Origin: Gigaspora margarita
Taxonomy: Eukaryota; Glomeromycota; Glomeromycetes; Diversisporales; Gigasporaceae
Assembly (NCBI GenBank): GCA_009809945.1
Contig: WTPW01000443.1
Location: forward strand, 359,257 to 423,256
Direction: 5' to 3'
Length of the DNA: 64,000 nucleotides
The first letter of the stretch is position 1; every line of letters begins with the position of its first letter. Of this stretch, positions 45,501-56,932 are shown in pieces. The position numbers and the translations under genes were made by a program. Below the pieces are notes generated by a model. That model worked only from the letters and a program-made list of their open reading frames with translations, searched no databases and was not told the DNA's origin.

Positions 45501-46860
45501 ACACATTTTTGTCAATAGAATTCATTTACGTTTTAAATTATCAGGGCGTAAGTATATAATTTATTCAAAAAACAATGTGTTCATTTATCGTCAGTAGTAA
45601 CCTTTATTAAATATTACCTTCCTGTTCTTTCATTTATGCATTAAACTATAGACGGTAATTATATAGTTTATTCATAAAAAATTTACATATTTATCGTCAA
45701 AAGAATTCTCTATTAGATATTACTTTTCTATTCTTTCACTTACATTTTAAATTATCAGGGAGTAAGTATATAAAGTTTATTCAAAAAACAATGTACACAT
45801 TTATNGACAGCAGTAATTTTTATATTCTGTTCTTTCATTGTATTTTAAATTACCAGTTAGTAAGTATACAGTTTATTCAAAAACNATGTACACATTCATC
45901 GTCAGCAGTAATCTTTATAAAAGATTACCTTTCTGATCTTTCATTTGCATTTTAAATTACCAGTTTGTAAGTATATAGTCTATACATACAACAATGAACG
46001 CATTTATCGTCAATTGAATGCTGACATTTTAAATTGCCAGGGGGTAAGTATATATAGTTTATTCAAAAAACTATGTACACATTTTATCGTCAATTAAATT
46101 TCTTTATTAAATATTACTATTCTGTTCTTTCGCTTACGTTTTAAATTACCAGTTTNTAAGTATATAGTTTATTCGAAAAAAATAATGTACAAATTTTATC
46201 ATCAATAGAATTCTCTATTAAATATTACCTTTTCTGTTCTTTCATTTACGTTTTAAATTACTAGTGCGTAAGTATATATTAAAACAATGTTCACAATTTG
46301 TCGTCAATAGAATTTCTCTATTAAATATTACTTTAAATTACCAGGAAGTAAGTATATATATAGTTTATTCAAAAAACAATGTCATATTTTATCGTCAATA
46401 GAATTTCTCTATTAAATTTTGCCTTTCCGTCATTTCATTTATGGTTTTACCAGTTTGTAAGTATATAGTTTATTCGAAAAACAATGTACACATTTTATCA
46501 TCAATAGAGTTCTCTATTAAATATTACTTTTCTGTTCTTCCGTTTACGTTTTAAATTACCAGAAAGTAAGTATATAGTTTATTCAAAAAACAATGTCATT
46601 TATCGCAATAGAATTCCTTTAAATATTACACTTCTGTTCTTTCACTTATGTCTTAAATTACCAGTTGGTAAGTATATAGTTTATTTAAAAAACAATGTAC
46701 ATATTTTATCATCAATAGAATTTATTGAATATTTTTTTCTGTTTTTCACTTACGTTTTAAATTACCAGTTCGTAAGTATATATATTTATTCAAAATCAAT
46801 GTATATATTTTATCGTCAATATAATTCTCTTATTAAACATTCCTTTTCTGTTCTTTTACT
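42557..46860 (+). repeat. ~105-bp tandem array, about 40 intron-like units with 3-nt spacers
   Basis: Each unit begins GTAAGTATATAGTTTATTCA, runs through CAATGTACACATTT, ATCGTCAATAGAATTC and TATTAAATATTAC, and ends CACTTACGTTTTAAATTACC + AG. The next GTAAGTAT follows after exactly three bases at nearly every joint. I read triplets TTG, GAC, TTT, TGA, GGT, GGA, AAA, TCC, GGG, GGC, GAA, TTA, TTC, TGC and ACG at different joints, while the flanking AG and GTAAGTA are almost invariant. A few joints are damaged (42650, 42764, 43422, 44030). The unit therefore has the layout of a fungal intron: U1-matching donor, CTTAC possible branch site, YAG acceptor. The array runs in the direction of the downstream kinase and its last, shortened unit ends at TTAG near 46863, 40 bp before the kinase ATG. 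Confidence 0.9.
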
Positions 46861-46900
46861 TAGACGGCAAGTATTTTTATTGACACGATTTATTTATTTT

Positions 46901-48368
46901 ATGAAACTTAAANATCTTATAAAAATTATTAATTCACAAAGAAAACCTCAATATGGAATATGTGAAAATTGTAAAAATTTAAACACCTTTTACGCCTGGT
47001 GTCAGACGTGTGATCCTAAAATAAATGTCCAAGAATGTTTAAATGGAGATAGTGTGATTNATAATTGTATTAAAGATTTTCAACGTAAAGCTATAATGCA
47101 TGACGAAGTGATTGAATGGATTCCATTTAATAAATTGGAGATAGTCGAAGAAATTGGTCGTGGGGGTTTTGGTACAGTATTTTCGTCAATCTGGTCAGAT
47201 GGCATACGAACTATTAAATGTGAAAATGGAAAATGTGTAAACTGTCGTGAAAAATCAGCTAAAGTCGCTCTCAAAACTTTACCCAATTCTCTGGAAAAAT
47301 CTTATGAATTTTTAGAAGAAGTAAGCTTTATTATAAGTTTCTTATAAGTGTGTTTAATGTATTAAAATATATAAATATGTATATTAACATAAATTCATTT
47401 AATAAGTTTAAAAATCATATGGAGTGTAAATTAATGGACAGTGAACTAAAAATATATGGACTGACTAAAAATATAGAGAATAATGAACACTTTAAAGACC
47501 TTANAGCAGGGCAATATTTGATGGTATTTCAACTTGCCGATGACGGAAATCTTCATAAATATTTAGAAAAATATTTTACTGAGCTTACTTGGGAACATAA
47601 ATTATTACGACTTATTTATATATCCAGTGATTTAGCAAGAATTCACAAAGCAGGATATACACATTGTGATTTTCATAGCGGAAATATTTTACTAGATCGA
47701 TCAAAAACTTATATTTCGGACCTTGGATTATCNAAGAAAATTGNACGTTTGGCAACAAATAAAGAAATTCGTGGAGTTCTACCTTATGTTGCACCTGAAG
47801 TTTTATTAGGTAAAGGCTATACACCATCAGTTGATATTTATGGACTAGGCATTATAATGACAGAGATGTCAACTGGACAGAGACCTTTTAATGATATACC
47901 GTTCAATGATGATCTTGTTAGGGAGAATCTTGTTATGGAGATTGTTTTTGGATTGCGTCCAGAATTTGCACCTGAAACTCCAGACTGTTACATTAAGTTA
48001 GCTAAACATTGTATGGATTCGGATCCGCAGAAACGACCCACCGCTACAGATGTTGTCTTAAATCTTCTTCTTCAATATCGTCATATTAAAGGTTTTAATA
48101 AAAATGATAAACTTTGTATAAAAGACAAATATTTGACTGCAGATAAAATGATTAAAACATTGAAAATTAAACCACAAATACATCCAGAATCAAATTACGC
48201 TAATAAAAGTATAAATACATCAAGAATTCAAGGTATTTATATATACTTTTTTGGGGGTTTTTTTTTCAGGAATAATCAATTATATATTAAATTGTGAACT
48301 TATTTTTAGCTAATTTNTCTTTTGAAAGCCGACAGACTGATGAACATGACAACTCTCTAATTATTAGT
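46901..48368 (+). CDS. protein kinase, tyrosine-kinase-like Glomeromycotina family, three exons
   Basis: Exons 46901-47320, 47407-48232 and 48310-48368 (introns GTAAGC...TAAG and GTATTT...TTTTAG) give about 434 residues. The ATG at 46901 is the last before the conserved N-terminus; the frame is open upstream into the array. Residues 20-40 carry the family Cys motif (CENCKNLNTFYAWCQTCDP), then VIEWIPFNKLEIVEEIG, a Gly loop GRGGFGTVF, the ATP Lys in VALKTL, the catalytic loop HCDFHSGNIL (Cys in place of Arg of HRD), SDLGL in place of DFG, and YVAPEVL. The Asp residues are kept, so activity is plausible. There are no membrane segments. It probably acts in cytosolic signalling; substrates unknown. 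Three N bases lie in coding sequence. The C-terminus after 48310 is uncertain by one base. Confidence 0.85.
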
Positions 48369-49024
48369 AATTTAAGTGAANCCAATTTATAATTAAAGAA
48401 ATAGGTTTAATTATACATATCATTAGTAAGCCCGTGAACTCACGTTTCAAGACGCGTTATTCGCACAATTTTGTTAAATAAAGAAAATGAGTTTTAATAT
48501 CGAAATTCTTTGTGCATTAGCGAATGATGATAATAAATTGTTAAGTTGAATCTCAATAGTTTTTTTTTAATAATAGGTCTATTAAATTATGAAAAACTAA
48601 TAGATATAAAGATATTTAAAAAATTTTAATAATCAACTTCAATTGAATTTTGAAAATATAATCGTCCTTATAGTAAATTTTTTAAAATTATGCTTATATG
48701 GAGATTTTTATTTTTATAAATTAAATCATATTTTAACCTAAAATTAAATGCGATTACATATGATGTAATTGTATAGGAGATGACTATTTAAAGGGACGAC
48801 TGTAATTCAAAAATTAAATTAATATTTTCATATGCAATTTTGTCATAAGTTTTATACAAATTATTAGGTTTTTTGTATAAAAAATAATGTCTAAAAAAAT
48901 TGGCATCTAGTGATGATCAAGAATTTAAAAAGTTTACTAATGTAATAGGTGTTGCTTCACACCACCCATATTATTTACTAATTTTTTTAATAGATCTTAT
49001 TAATAAATATTGCAATACATACTA
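48369..49024. other. region downstream of the kinase
   Basis: AT-rich. A short piece near 48487-48550 starts MSFNIEILCALANDD but stops quickly and is probably not a gene. Nothing else was recognised. Confidence 0.4.
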
Positions 49025-49620
49025 TTCCAGTGATTATAGTATGTGTTAATTTAGTTTATGTTGGAATTATGTAATTTCTATCATGAAAGTTCTGTCATAG
49101 AACTTACCATTTTGGTAACCACAGTACATGGTTGAATTGGTTTTGCATTGAAATCATCATAAAACATCTTGATACAAACTTACTCCCTATCTTTGCGATA
49201 TAGTATGTGGTTAAGGTTAAGATAGTTTGCATTGAAATTATCATGAGTTATGTAAAAAGTTTGTTACAACCTTTATTAATTATTAAATGACACATAATAT
49301 ATATTAGGTTGAATTTGTTTGTATAGGAATTATCGTAATTTCTATCTTGTATTATTGTTAAAATTTTCTGTTATTGTACTTATATAGTACTTATTCACTA
49401 ATGTGCAATATACAATAGTAAGATTGGAGTCAGTTTATATTGAAATATCGTAATTCTTATCATGATTTAGTGTAAAATATTCTGTTGTAAATCACTTGCT
49501 ACCTAGTGATCACAAATACAGTATGTAGATTAATTGTATTGGGTTATTGTGATTTCTACTATAAATGATACTGTTACAGGACTCTTAATTCTAACCATAA
49601 TATGTGATAGTGTGAAGTAA
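49025..49620. repeat. degenerate ~100-bp tandem repeat, about six units
   Basis: Words such as TTGCATTGAAATTATCATGA, GTAATTTCTATCATGA, AAATTTTCTGTTAT and AGTATGTGGTTAAG recur in the same order about every 90-110 bp. Units are strongly diverged. No coding capacity. Confidence 0.5.
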
Positions 49621-49669
49621 AAGGTGCAATAGAACTACTATGATGATGTAGAGTTAGAGTAGTGCTTGT

Positions 49670-50080
49670 ATTCGAATATACTATATTTATGAATATATTC
49701 GAATATATAAATATTTATGAATATTCAAATATAAATTATAGATATTCAAATATTCATAAATATTCATAATATTTATGAATATTCATAATATTTATGAATA
49801 TTCATAATATTTATGAATATTCATAATATTTATGAATATTCATAATATTTATGAATATTTATAATATTTATGAATATTTATAATATTTATAAATATTTAT
49901 AATATTTATAAATATTCATAATATTTATGAATATTTATAAATATTCATGAATATTCATAAATATTTAAATATTCTTAATATTTATGAATATTCATAAATA
50001 TTTTTGAATATTCATAATATTCTTGAATATATTCAAATATATTCATAATATTCAACTATTTAAAATATTTTGAATAATTG
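49670..50080. repeat. ATTCATAATATTTATGA satellite, first block
   Basis: An 18-bp self-complementary unit repeats with little variation near 49770-49930 and more around the edges. Related blocks occur at 51362-51750 and 51950-52260. Confidence 0.9.
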
Positions 50081-50289
50081 TGTAACATAAATATGCATAT
50101 TAGTACACAAAAGCTTATTGAACTATTTTCGCAAAAATAATTTTAGGTTACATGCCACTAATGTTGTGTAATATTACACAAACCCTATTTTGGTAATTTG
50201 ATTTTTTGAACCAAGAATAGGTTTTGAACCAAGGGTGGGTTTTGAATATTCATAATATTTATGAATATTTATAATATTTTTTTTTATTC

Positions 50290-51360
50290 CCTTTAGTAAC
50301 CTAGCGCTAGCTTTATTAATTTAATAAAATATAATAATAACTAATTTAATATACTATAAACTAAATACTTTGGCTATGCTAAATGACCTGGCTAACTTCA
50401 AAAGTGCCCAAGTATGGTTACTGCACTAATGTTTGTCTACCAAGGGTCTGCATAAGTTATAGACCTTATGCTTTCTCGAGGCTACAACGAGGCGCTTAGT
50501 TTCCTTCTTCATAATCCATTTCTTTAAAAAAAACTTTATATTTGAGCTTCTCAAAAAGATAAAGAAAAAGAAAGGAAGATCTTAAAAGGGGAATAGACTA
50601 CTATATGAAACCCAACAAACAAAACCAAAAAAACAAATTCTAAAAAAGAAAAAATAAACAAAAGAAAAACCAATGATAAAGAAATAAAAGAATAGAAAAT
50701 GAAGGTGTTACTACGTCTAAAACACTACAATGATAAAAATTATATAATACTGCATAGGTAGAATCTATCAAAGTATTATATGTACATAAATGAAACTACA
50801 TCTAAAAAGGTAAGAAATTTCTTCACGTGCCCTCCTGATTCTGAGCCCCATTATTTATTGTTTATTTGTTACCAAACTCACTCGTGATAGTACCAGTTCC
50901 AGCCTGGGGATGTATTCCCGATTTGGAAGGAGTAAACACTGCTGACCTTTTGGAGAGGGTAAGCTAGAATGCCCACTTTTTGGCAAAAATTTTGAAAAAT
51001 CCAAATGGGCGCAGGACGTTACTTGAAGCAAATTTAAAAGAGAGTATAGGAAGATAAAACCCATTTTTTTTGTTGTTCCCCATTGTTTTACCACAAGACT
51101 CTTCATCAACGAAGAAACCCATATTCTTCACCAGAATTTCTTGTACAAAGGGCACCAACTGCCAGTTATCTTGCACAACTGACGCTTCTGGCTTGCATGC
51201 TGAATATAAGAAAGGAGTCCCCAAGGCAGCAGTAGATCTTTCTAAAAACTGAATACTTGTGTTATCCTACAGTACTTTAAGTAACTGGCAACGCTCCAAC
51301 AAAAAACTTTTTGTTTTTCTTCTGTCAGAAATTTGGTCCAGGTGATCATTAGAAAGAGTT
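50290..51360. other. unique core of the satellite-bearing hAT element
   Basis: Two overlapping minus-strand open frames (51224-50964, 51109-50855) and one plus frame (51070-51252) are present, none recognised. The segment 50735-50800 is an inverted relative of 8585-8645. An A-rich tract runs from 50530 to 50700. The function of the core is unknown. Confidence 0.4.
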
Positions 51361-51361
51361 G

Positions 51362-52260
51362 CTTGAATATTTATAATATTTATGAATATTCATAATATTT
51401 ATGAATATTCAAATATTTATGAATATTCATAATATTTATGAATATTCAAATATTTATGAATATTTATAATATTTATGAATATTTAAATATTTATGAATAT
51501 TCAAATATTTATGAATATTCATAAAAATATGAATTTTTATAATATTTATGAATATTTAAAATATTTATGAATTTTCATAATATTTATGAATATTCATAAT
51601 TTTATGAATATTCATAAATATTTTGAATATTCAATAATATTTATGAATATTCATAAATATTTTTGAATATTCAATAATATTTATAAATATTCATAATATT
51701 CTTGAATATATTCGAATATATTCATAATATTCAAATATTTAAAATATTTTGAATACGTGTTGAAAGGCCTATCATATAGTTATATAATTTGTGTAATATA
51801 AATATGCATATTGGTTACACAAAAGCTTATTGAACTATTTTGCAAAAATAATTTTAGGTTACACACCACTAATGCTATGTAATATTACACAAGCCTATGT
51901 TGGTAACTTAATTTTTTTGAACCAAGAATAGGTTTTGAACCAAGGGTGGGTTTTGAATATTTATAAATATTCATAATATTTATGAATATTTATAATATTT
52001 ATAAATATTCATTACATTTATGAATATACATAATATTTATGAATATTCAAAATATTTATGAATGTTCAATATATTTATGAGTATTCATAAAAATATGAAT
52101 TTTTATAATATTTATGAATTTTTATAATATTTATGAATATTCAAAATATTTATGAAAATTCATAATATTTATGAATATTCATAATATTTATGAATATTCA
52201 TAATATTTATGAATATTCATAATATTTATGAATATTCAAAAATATATTCGAATATATTAA
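51362..52260. repeat. ATTCATAATATTTATGA satellite, second and third blocks
   Basis: Same unit as 49670-50080, with the 150-bp shared spacer at about 51770-51950. The two halves of the element are therefore partial direct duplicates. Confidence 0.85.
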
Positions 52261-52405
52261 TAAATTAATTATGAATATTCGAATATATATAAGGATTTAT
52301 GAATATAAGCACTAAGTCAGAGATGGTAAGGTAATTATGCGTAGTACTTATTACATAAAAAAATCACATTATACTTGACAATTTAGCATGTTAATAGCAG
52401 TACGT

Positions 52406-53737
52406 TGTGACAAACTGCACCTCAAGCCTTTTTTTCTTTTGTTTACCTTAGGGTAATTTTCCCACCAAGTATACTGCGCAAACGTACAATTACTCCTAAA
52501 ATTACGCCATGGTACAAGAGATCAGCATAGCCCCAAATAGCGTGACAGCATTTCTGGAAGGGTTACTGTGTATTCTAGGGCCACCATCCAGTTTATTGCT
52601 TGGCATTTCACTGATAATGTTTGTTTATTCCCCTTTTCGTAAACAATAGATTCTTCACATGTAACTTCGCCCCTATAGTTCAAACTAGTTTATGCCCTTG
52701 GTATTTAGCTATCAATGTTTGTTTACTACCCGTTTGTAAACAATGTACTTAACCTAGCTATAGGTTTCACTAGTGATATGGTACTGGTACGCAGTAGATT
52801 ATAGTACCAAGGCGAGAAAGCTTCGTGCAATATTTATGCCTCCAGGCTTGGAAAAAGCTGCCTCTACCTTCACCGCAAGGAATGAGTCATAATGAGATTA
52901 TCGAAAGAGAGAAGTGAATCCAATAGAGAAAGTGTAATTAGTCTAAATTCATGTATTTATTAAGAGAGTGAAAAATATATAACCCTCCCTTTTTGCTTCA
53001 ATAAAGATTAACTCTCAGAACGAGTTCAACTCTGAATAACTCTTAGAATGATTCCCCTTTGAATAACTCAGATGAACTTGAGTTTTAACCTTCAAAATAA
53101 GAGTAGAAGTGTTAAGTTCCCCTTGTTGTTAAACTATTTGTTATAATAAATTGCTTATTGAACTTACCCCGTACCTGTGGAATATTTGTTATTCCAAGTA
53201 AAAGTTGTGTCGTTAGTTACAACTCCGTAACCTGCATTTTGAATCCAGTTTTAGTTTATAACCCAGTCGAGAAAGAAAGATCAATTTGATCACCTCTTAT
53301 ATAAATCCATCAATCAATTAAACCCTTTGATTGCCTGATTTATCAAACAATCAAGTTGCATCATTGTTTAATTAATCACCTGCATTAATCCAATTTTGCC
53401 CTTGATTTCGTGTCAATCATTAATAATATTAACGATCGTATTCAACCCTTTTACCCCAAGTACCTTAAAAATAAAAGAAGATTGACATAAGTAGAGTGAA
53501 GTTAGGACCACTTAAAGGAGAAACAAATACAAGAAAATGAGATATACTTAGCTTCGCTTAACCACACTACAGCAAGACCTAAACGAACCTCGAGACCTGG
53601 ACCTAATCAACCACGCCTCTTTCTGCCTGCCAATTCAAGGATCAAGAGTCTTGCCATATTGTTAGAGATTGGTTTAGTTAGATATTGGTGTTGTCAGTTG
53701 TATTTTATTTGATTAGCTGATTCCCAACACCTTCACA
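52406..53737 (+). repeat. possible 5' LTR of gypsy-2
   Basis: TGTGAC at 52406 and TTCACA at 53732-53737 are short inverted ends, and a primer-binding-like TGGTGACTGTGGGATCC follows at 53743. It contains ATATATAACC and AATAAAG at about 52975-53005, as in gypsy-1. No second LTR copy exists in the window, so the left border is a guess. A 33-bp word GTTTGTTTAxTxCCC...GTAAACAAT is repeated at 52618 and 52713. Confidence 0.35.
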
Positions 53738-53846
53738 ATTAGTGGTGACTGTGGGATCCAACTACTATAAATAATCATCTACCATTATCTTAAAGACCTA
53801 TACACGACAATAATAACCCTACTAAGGATAATTTGACCACCTCTAT

Positions 53847-54790
53847 CATGTCAGATATTGAAGACTATGAAGATAATTGACCCTACTACCCCTGAACTAC
53901 CAGTTGATGATAAGCCGCAGCGAGAGTGAAACCAGATGCAGAATCTTCTATGTGACATAGCTCAAGCTTTCAGGAACATTGCTATGCATAATGTCCTACC
54001 CATGCCTCATGAAAATAATTGGGTCCACATAAAGACCTTTAAAGAAGAAAATGATGAAGACCCTGTTGAATGGATCAAAGCCTTCGAAAGGGTTGCTGAT
54101 GCTAATAATTGGGGTTGAGGAAGGAAAATCTGAGTTGCATCTGGGCATTTATCCAGAATTGCAGCCAGTTAGTATATTGATAACAAGAAAGACTTGCTGT
54201 ATTGGGATGATAAAAATCATCTAAATGATAGCTTCATACAATCCTTCGTAAAATATTTTGCCACCTCAGAATGAAGGCATCAATGGCAAATCGAGCTAAA
54301 TACCCTTGCACAAAATAAAAATGAAAAGGTTGACAAGTATGCTCACAAGTTTAAGTAATTACTGAAAAAGGTTGACCCTGACCATAGACTACTCGCCACC
54401 TATGTAGTATGAATGTTCCAGGGGCCTAAAAGGAAAAACTGTAGCAATGATGTCCCTTGGTGACCTGAAGCCTTGGATGAGGTGATAGCTGCTGTGAGGA
54501 GAATAGAAGCTAGAAATTACTACAAAAACAAGAAGAAGAGTAGTCACACCAAACCTGAGTAGAGAAACTAGCCCAACAAATGCAGCAAATGGCTACTAAC
54601 TATGCAAAATTAACCACCAGCCTTGCCACAAATACAGAAAGTAATGCAAACCCACCCGATGAAGAAATAATCTGCCCAGCTACCCAATTATAAGGGCTTT
54701 ACCTGCTTTAGGCGTGCATAAAGAGATCATATTGCCCGAAATTGCTTCTTTGAACAATGTTAAAACCCTAGGTCCTTCCCTGCTAATTCT
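53847..54790 (+). pseudogene. gypsy-2 gag, decayed
   Basis: The readable piece 53936-54118 (DIAQAFRNIAMHNVLPMP, then DPVEWIKAFERVADANNW) matches gypsy-1 gag (DPIEWLKAFERAAAVNNW). Downstream pieces include SFIQSFVKYF, KVDKYAHKFK and LLKKVDPDH. A zinc-knuckle-like remnant (CFRRA, RDHIARNCFFEQC) lies near 54705-54765 with the second Cys lost. At least eight stops. The start is uncertain; an ATG at 53847 is followed by a stop after nine codons. Confidence 0.75.
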
Positions 54791-55118
54791 CGGACCAGAA
54801 ATAATTGACCTCAAACTGTTAACCTATGTGATTATATTACTCTGAAGAGTTATATGCCATCAAATGAAAAGACCAGAAAAATGAGACCAGCTGGGATGAA
54901 CGACTAAGAAAAAAACTACTAATGACCAAGATGTTCTCACTGAACCAATGGAGCCAGCTCCTATAGAAGTGATTCAACAAGAATTACCACAACCAGAAGC
55001 TACACCCTGCCCAAGAAGAAGAAGAAGACCATTAGCAGAGGACCAAATCCCCCCTATAATATCACTGAAGATATTTTAACACAGCGGGCCAATGCTACTT
55101 ATGGGCAGTTGTTGCAGG

Positions 55119-56932
55119 TAGTGCTCCTAGGTTCAGTTCAGGTTCAGTCCGGTCCAGGTTCGGTCTGGGATCGAACTGAACTCGGACTCTAAATTTTACT
55201 AATTTTGGACTTCGGACCAGACTCAGACTCAAGTATAAGTTCAGTCCGAGTCTGGTTCGAAGTTCGCAAGCTGGTCTGGGTTCGAATATAGTTATATATA
55301 TTTTTTGGTGCTGAACAAGTTTACTTAGTGCGTGTTTTTAGAATTAATTAGTAAAATTTTATAAATTATAAGATTTTATAAAATTTTATTAATAAAATTT
55401 TATAAAATCTTATAATTCATAAAATTTTATTAATTAATTCTAACGTTATGCACTAAGTAAACTTATTCAGCACATAAAAATGCATCAAATCAGCAGAATT
55501 AATTTTATTTTACTTGAAATTTAGAGAATAGATGCATAATTTTGGATTTTTTTATCAAAAAAGTCAAATTTAAGCATCAATTCTCCAAATTTAAAGTAAA
55601 ATAAAAAACAATCAGCTGATTTAATGTATTTTTAGGTGCTAAATAAGTTTATTTAGTGCATTAATTTAGAATTAGTTAGTGAAATCTTGTGAATCACAAG
55701 ATTTTATAGAATTTTATTAATAGAATTCTATAAAATCTTATGATTTACAAAATTTTATTAATTAATTCTAACTTTATGCACTAAGTAAAATTGTTCAGCA
55801 GCTACAAATACATTAAATCGGCCAAATTTTTTTATTTTACTTGAAATTTGGAGAATTGATGCTTAAATTTTTGCATCTATTTTTTAAATTTCAAGTAAAA
55901 TAAAAATAATTATGCCGATTTGATGTATTTTTAGGTGCTGCACAAGTTTACTTAGTGCATGAAGTTAGAATTAATTAATAAGAATTTGTGAGTTATAAGG
56001 TTTTATAAAATTTTATTAATAAAATTCTATAAAAACTTATAACTCGCAAATTCTTATTAATTAATTCTAGCTTAATGCACTAAGTAAACTTATTCAGCAC
56101 CTAAAAATATATCAAATCGGCATAATTATTTATATTTTATTTGAAATTTAAAAAATAGATGCAAAATTTTGGATTTTTGATCAAAAAATCAAATTTAAGC
56201 ATCAATTCTCCAAATTTCAAGTAAAATAAAAAAAATTCAGCTAATTTAATATATTTGTAGGTGCTGAACAATTTTACTTAGTGCATAAAGTTAGAATTAA
56301 TTAATAAAATTTTGTGAATCATAAGATTTCATAGAATTCTATTAATAAAATTCTATAAAATCTTGTGATTCACAAGATTTCACTAATTAATTCTAACTTA
56401 ATGCACTAAGTAAACTTATTTAACACCTAAAAATACATTAAATCGGCTAATTGTTTTTTATTTTACTTGAAATTTGGAGAATAGATGCTTAAATTTGACT
56501 TTTTTGATCAAAAATCTAAAATTATGCATCTATCCTCTAAATTTCAAGTAAAATAAAATTAATTCTGCTGATTTGATGCATTTTTAGGTGCTGAACAAGT
56601 TTACTTAGTGCATATTTTTTAGAATTAATTAGTAAAATTTTATGAATTATAAGATTTTATAAAATTTTTTTAATAAAATTTTATAAAATCTTATAATTCA
56701 TAAAATTTTACTAATTAATTCTAAAAACATGCACTAAGTAAACTTGTTCAGCACTAAAAAATACATATAATTATATTCAAACCTGGACCGGTTTGTGAAC
56801 TTCGAACCGGACCCGGACCGTACTCGGACTTGACTAAAAAGTCTGAATATAAAAGTCTGAGTCCGGTCTGAAAATCGAACCAGACTCAGACTTGACTAAA
56901 GTCCAGTTCGAGTCCAGTTCATAGGAGCATTA
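55119..56932. mobile_element. hAT-like element carrying a palindromic satellite (1814 bp)
   Basis: The exact 8-bp duplication GTTGCAGG (55111-55118, 56933-56940) interrupts gypsy-2 between ATGGGCAGTT and TCCTGAAACA. Ends TAGTGCTCCTA and, complemented at the right, TAATGCTCCTA. Subterminal 150-200 bp on each side consist of GGTTCAGTCCGGTCC / GTCCGAGTCTGGTTCG-like repeats, unusually GC-rich here. The centre (55290-56765) is five copies of a palindromic unit. It has no coding capacity. Confidence 0.85.
55290..56765. repeat. ~320-bp palindromic satellite, five units
   Basis: Dyads centred on TTTTATTAATAAAATTTT-like words lie near 55386, 55718, 56020, 56342 and 56668. Each is bordered by GGTGCTGAACAAGTTTACTT and its complement; a second dyad (TTTACTTGAAATTTGGAGAAT and complement) lies between units. 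Period and border word match the array at 6290-7500, but the inter-dyad sequence differs. Confidence 0.85.

Larger units (their letters stand above)
49660..52314. mobile_element. hAT-like element composed largely of satellite (2655 bp)
   Basis: Inverted ends TAGTGCTTGTATTC and, complemented at the right, TAGTGCTTATATTC (one transition). Flanks AGTTAGAG (49652-49659) and AGTCAGAG (52315-52322) match at 7 of 8 with a transition, fitting an 8-bp duplication. Two satellite blocks (about 49670-50285 and 51362-52260) of the self-complementary word ATTCATAATATTTATGA surround a unique core (50290-51360). A 150-bp non-satellite block with ACACAAAAGCTTATTGAACT and GAACCAAGAATAGGTTTTGA occurs in both halves. 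No transposase was found. Confidence 0.7.

Noticed and set aside
42557-46863. CRISPR array
   Set aside because: Repeats are ~105 bp with no unique spacers of 25-45 bp; the only variable part is three bases, and the genome is eukaryotic.
51070-51252. TDASG word suggesting a retrotransposon RNase H
   Set aside because: Only five residues match, with no flanking RNase H motifs in any frame.
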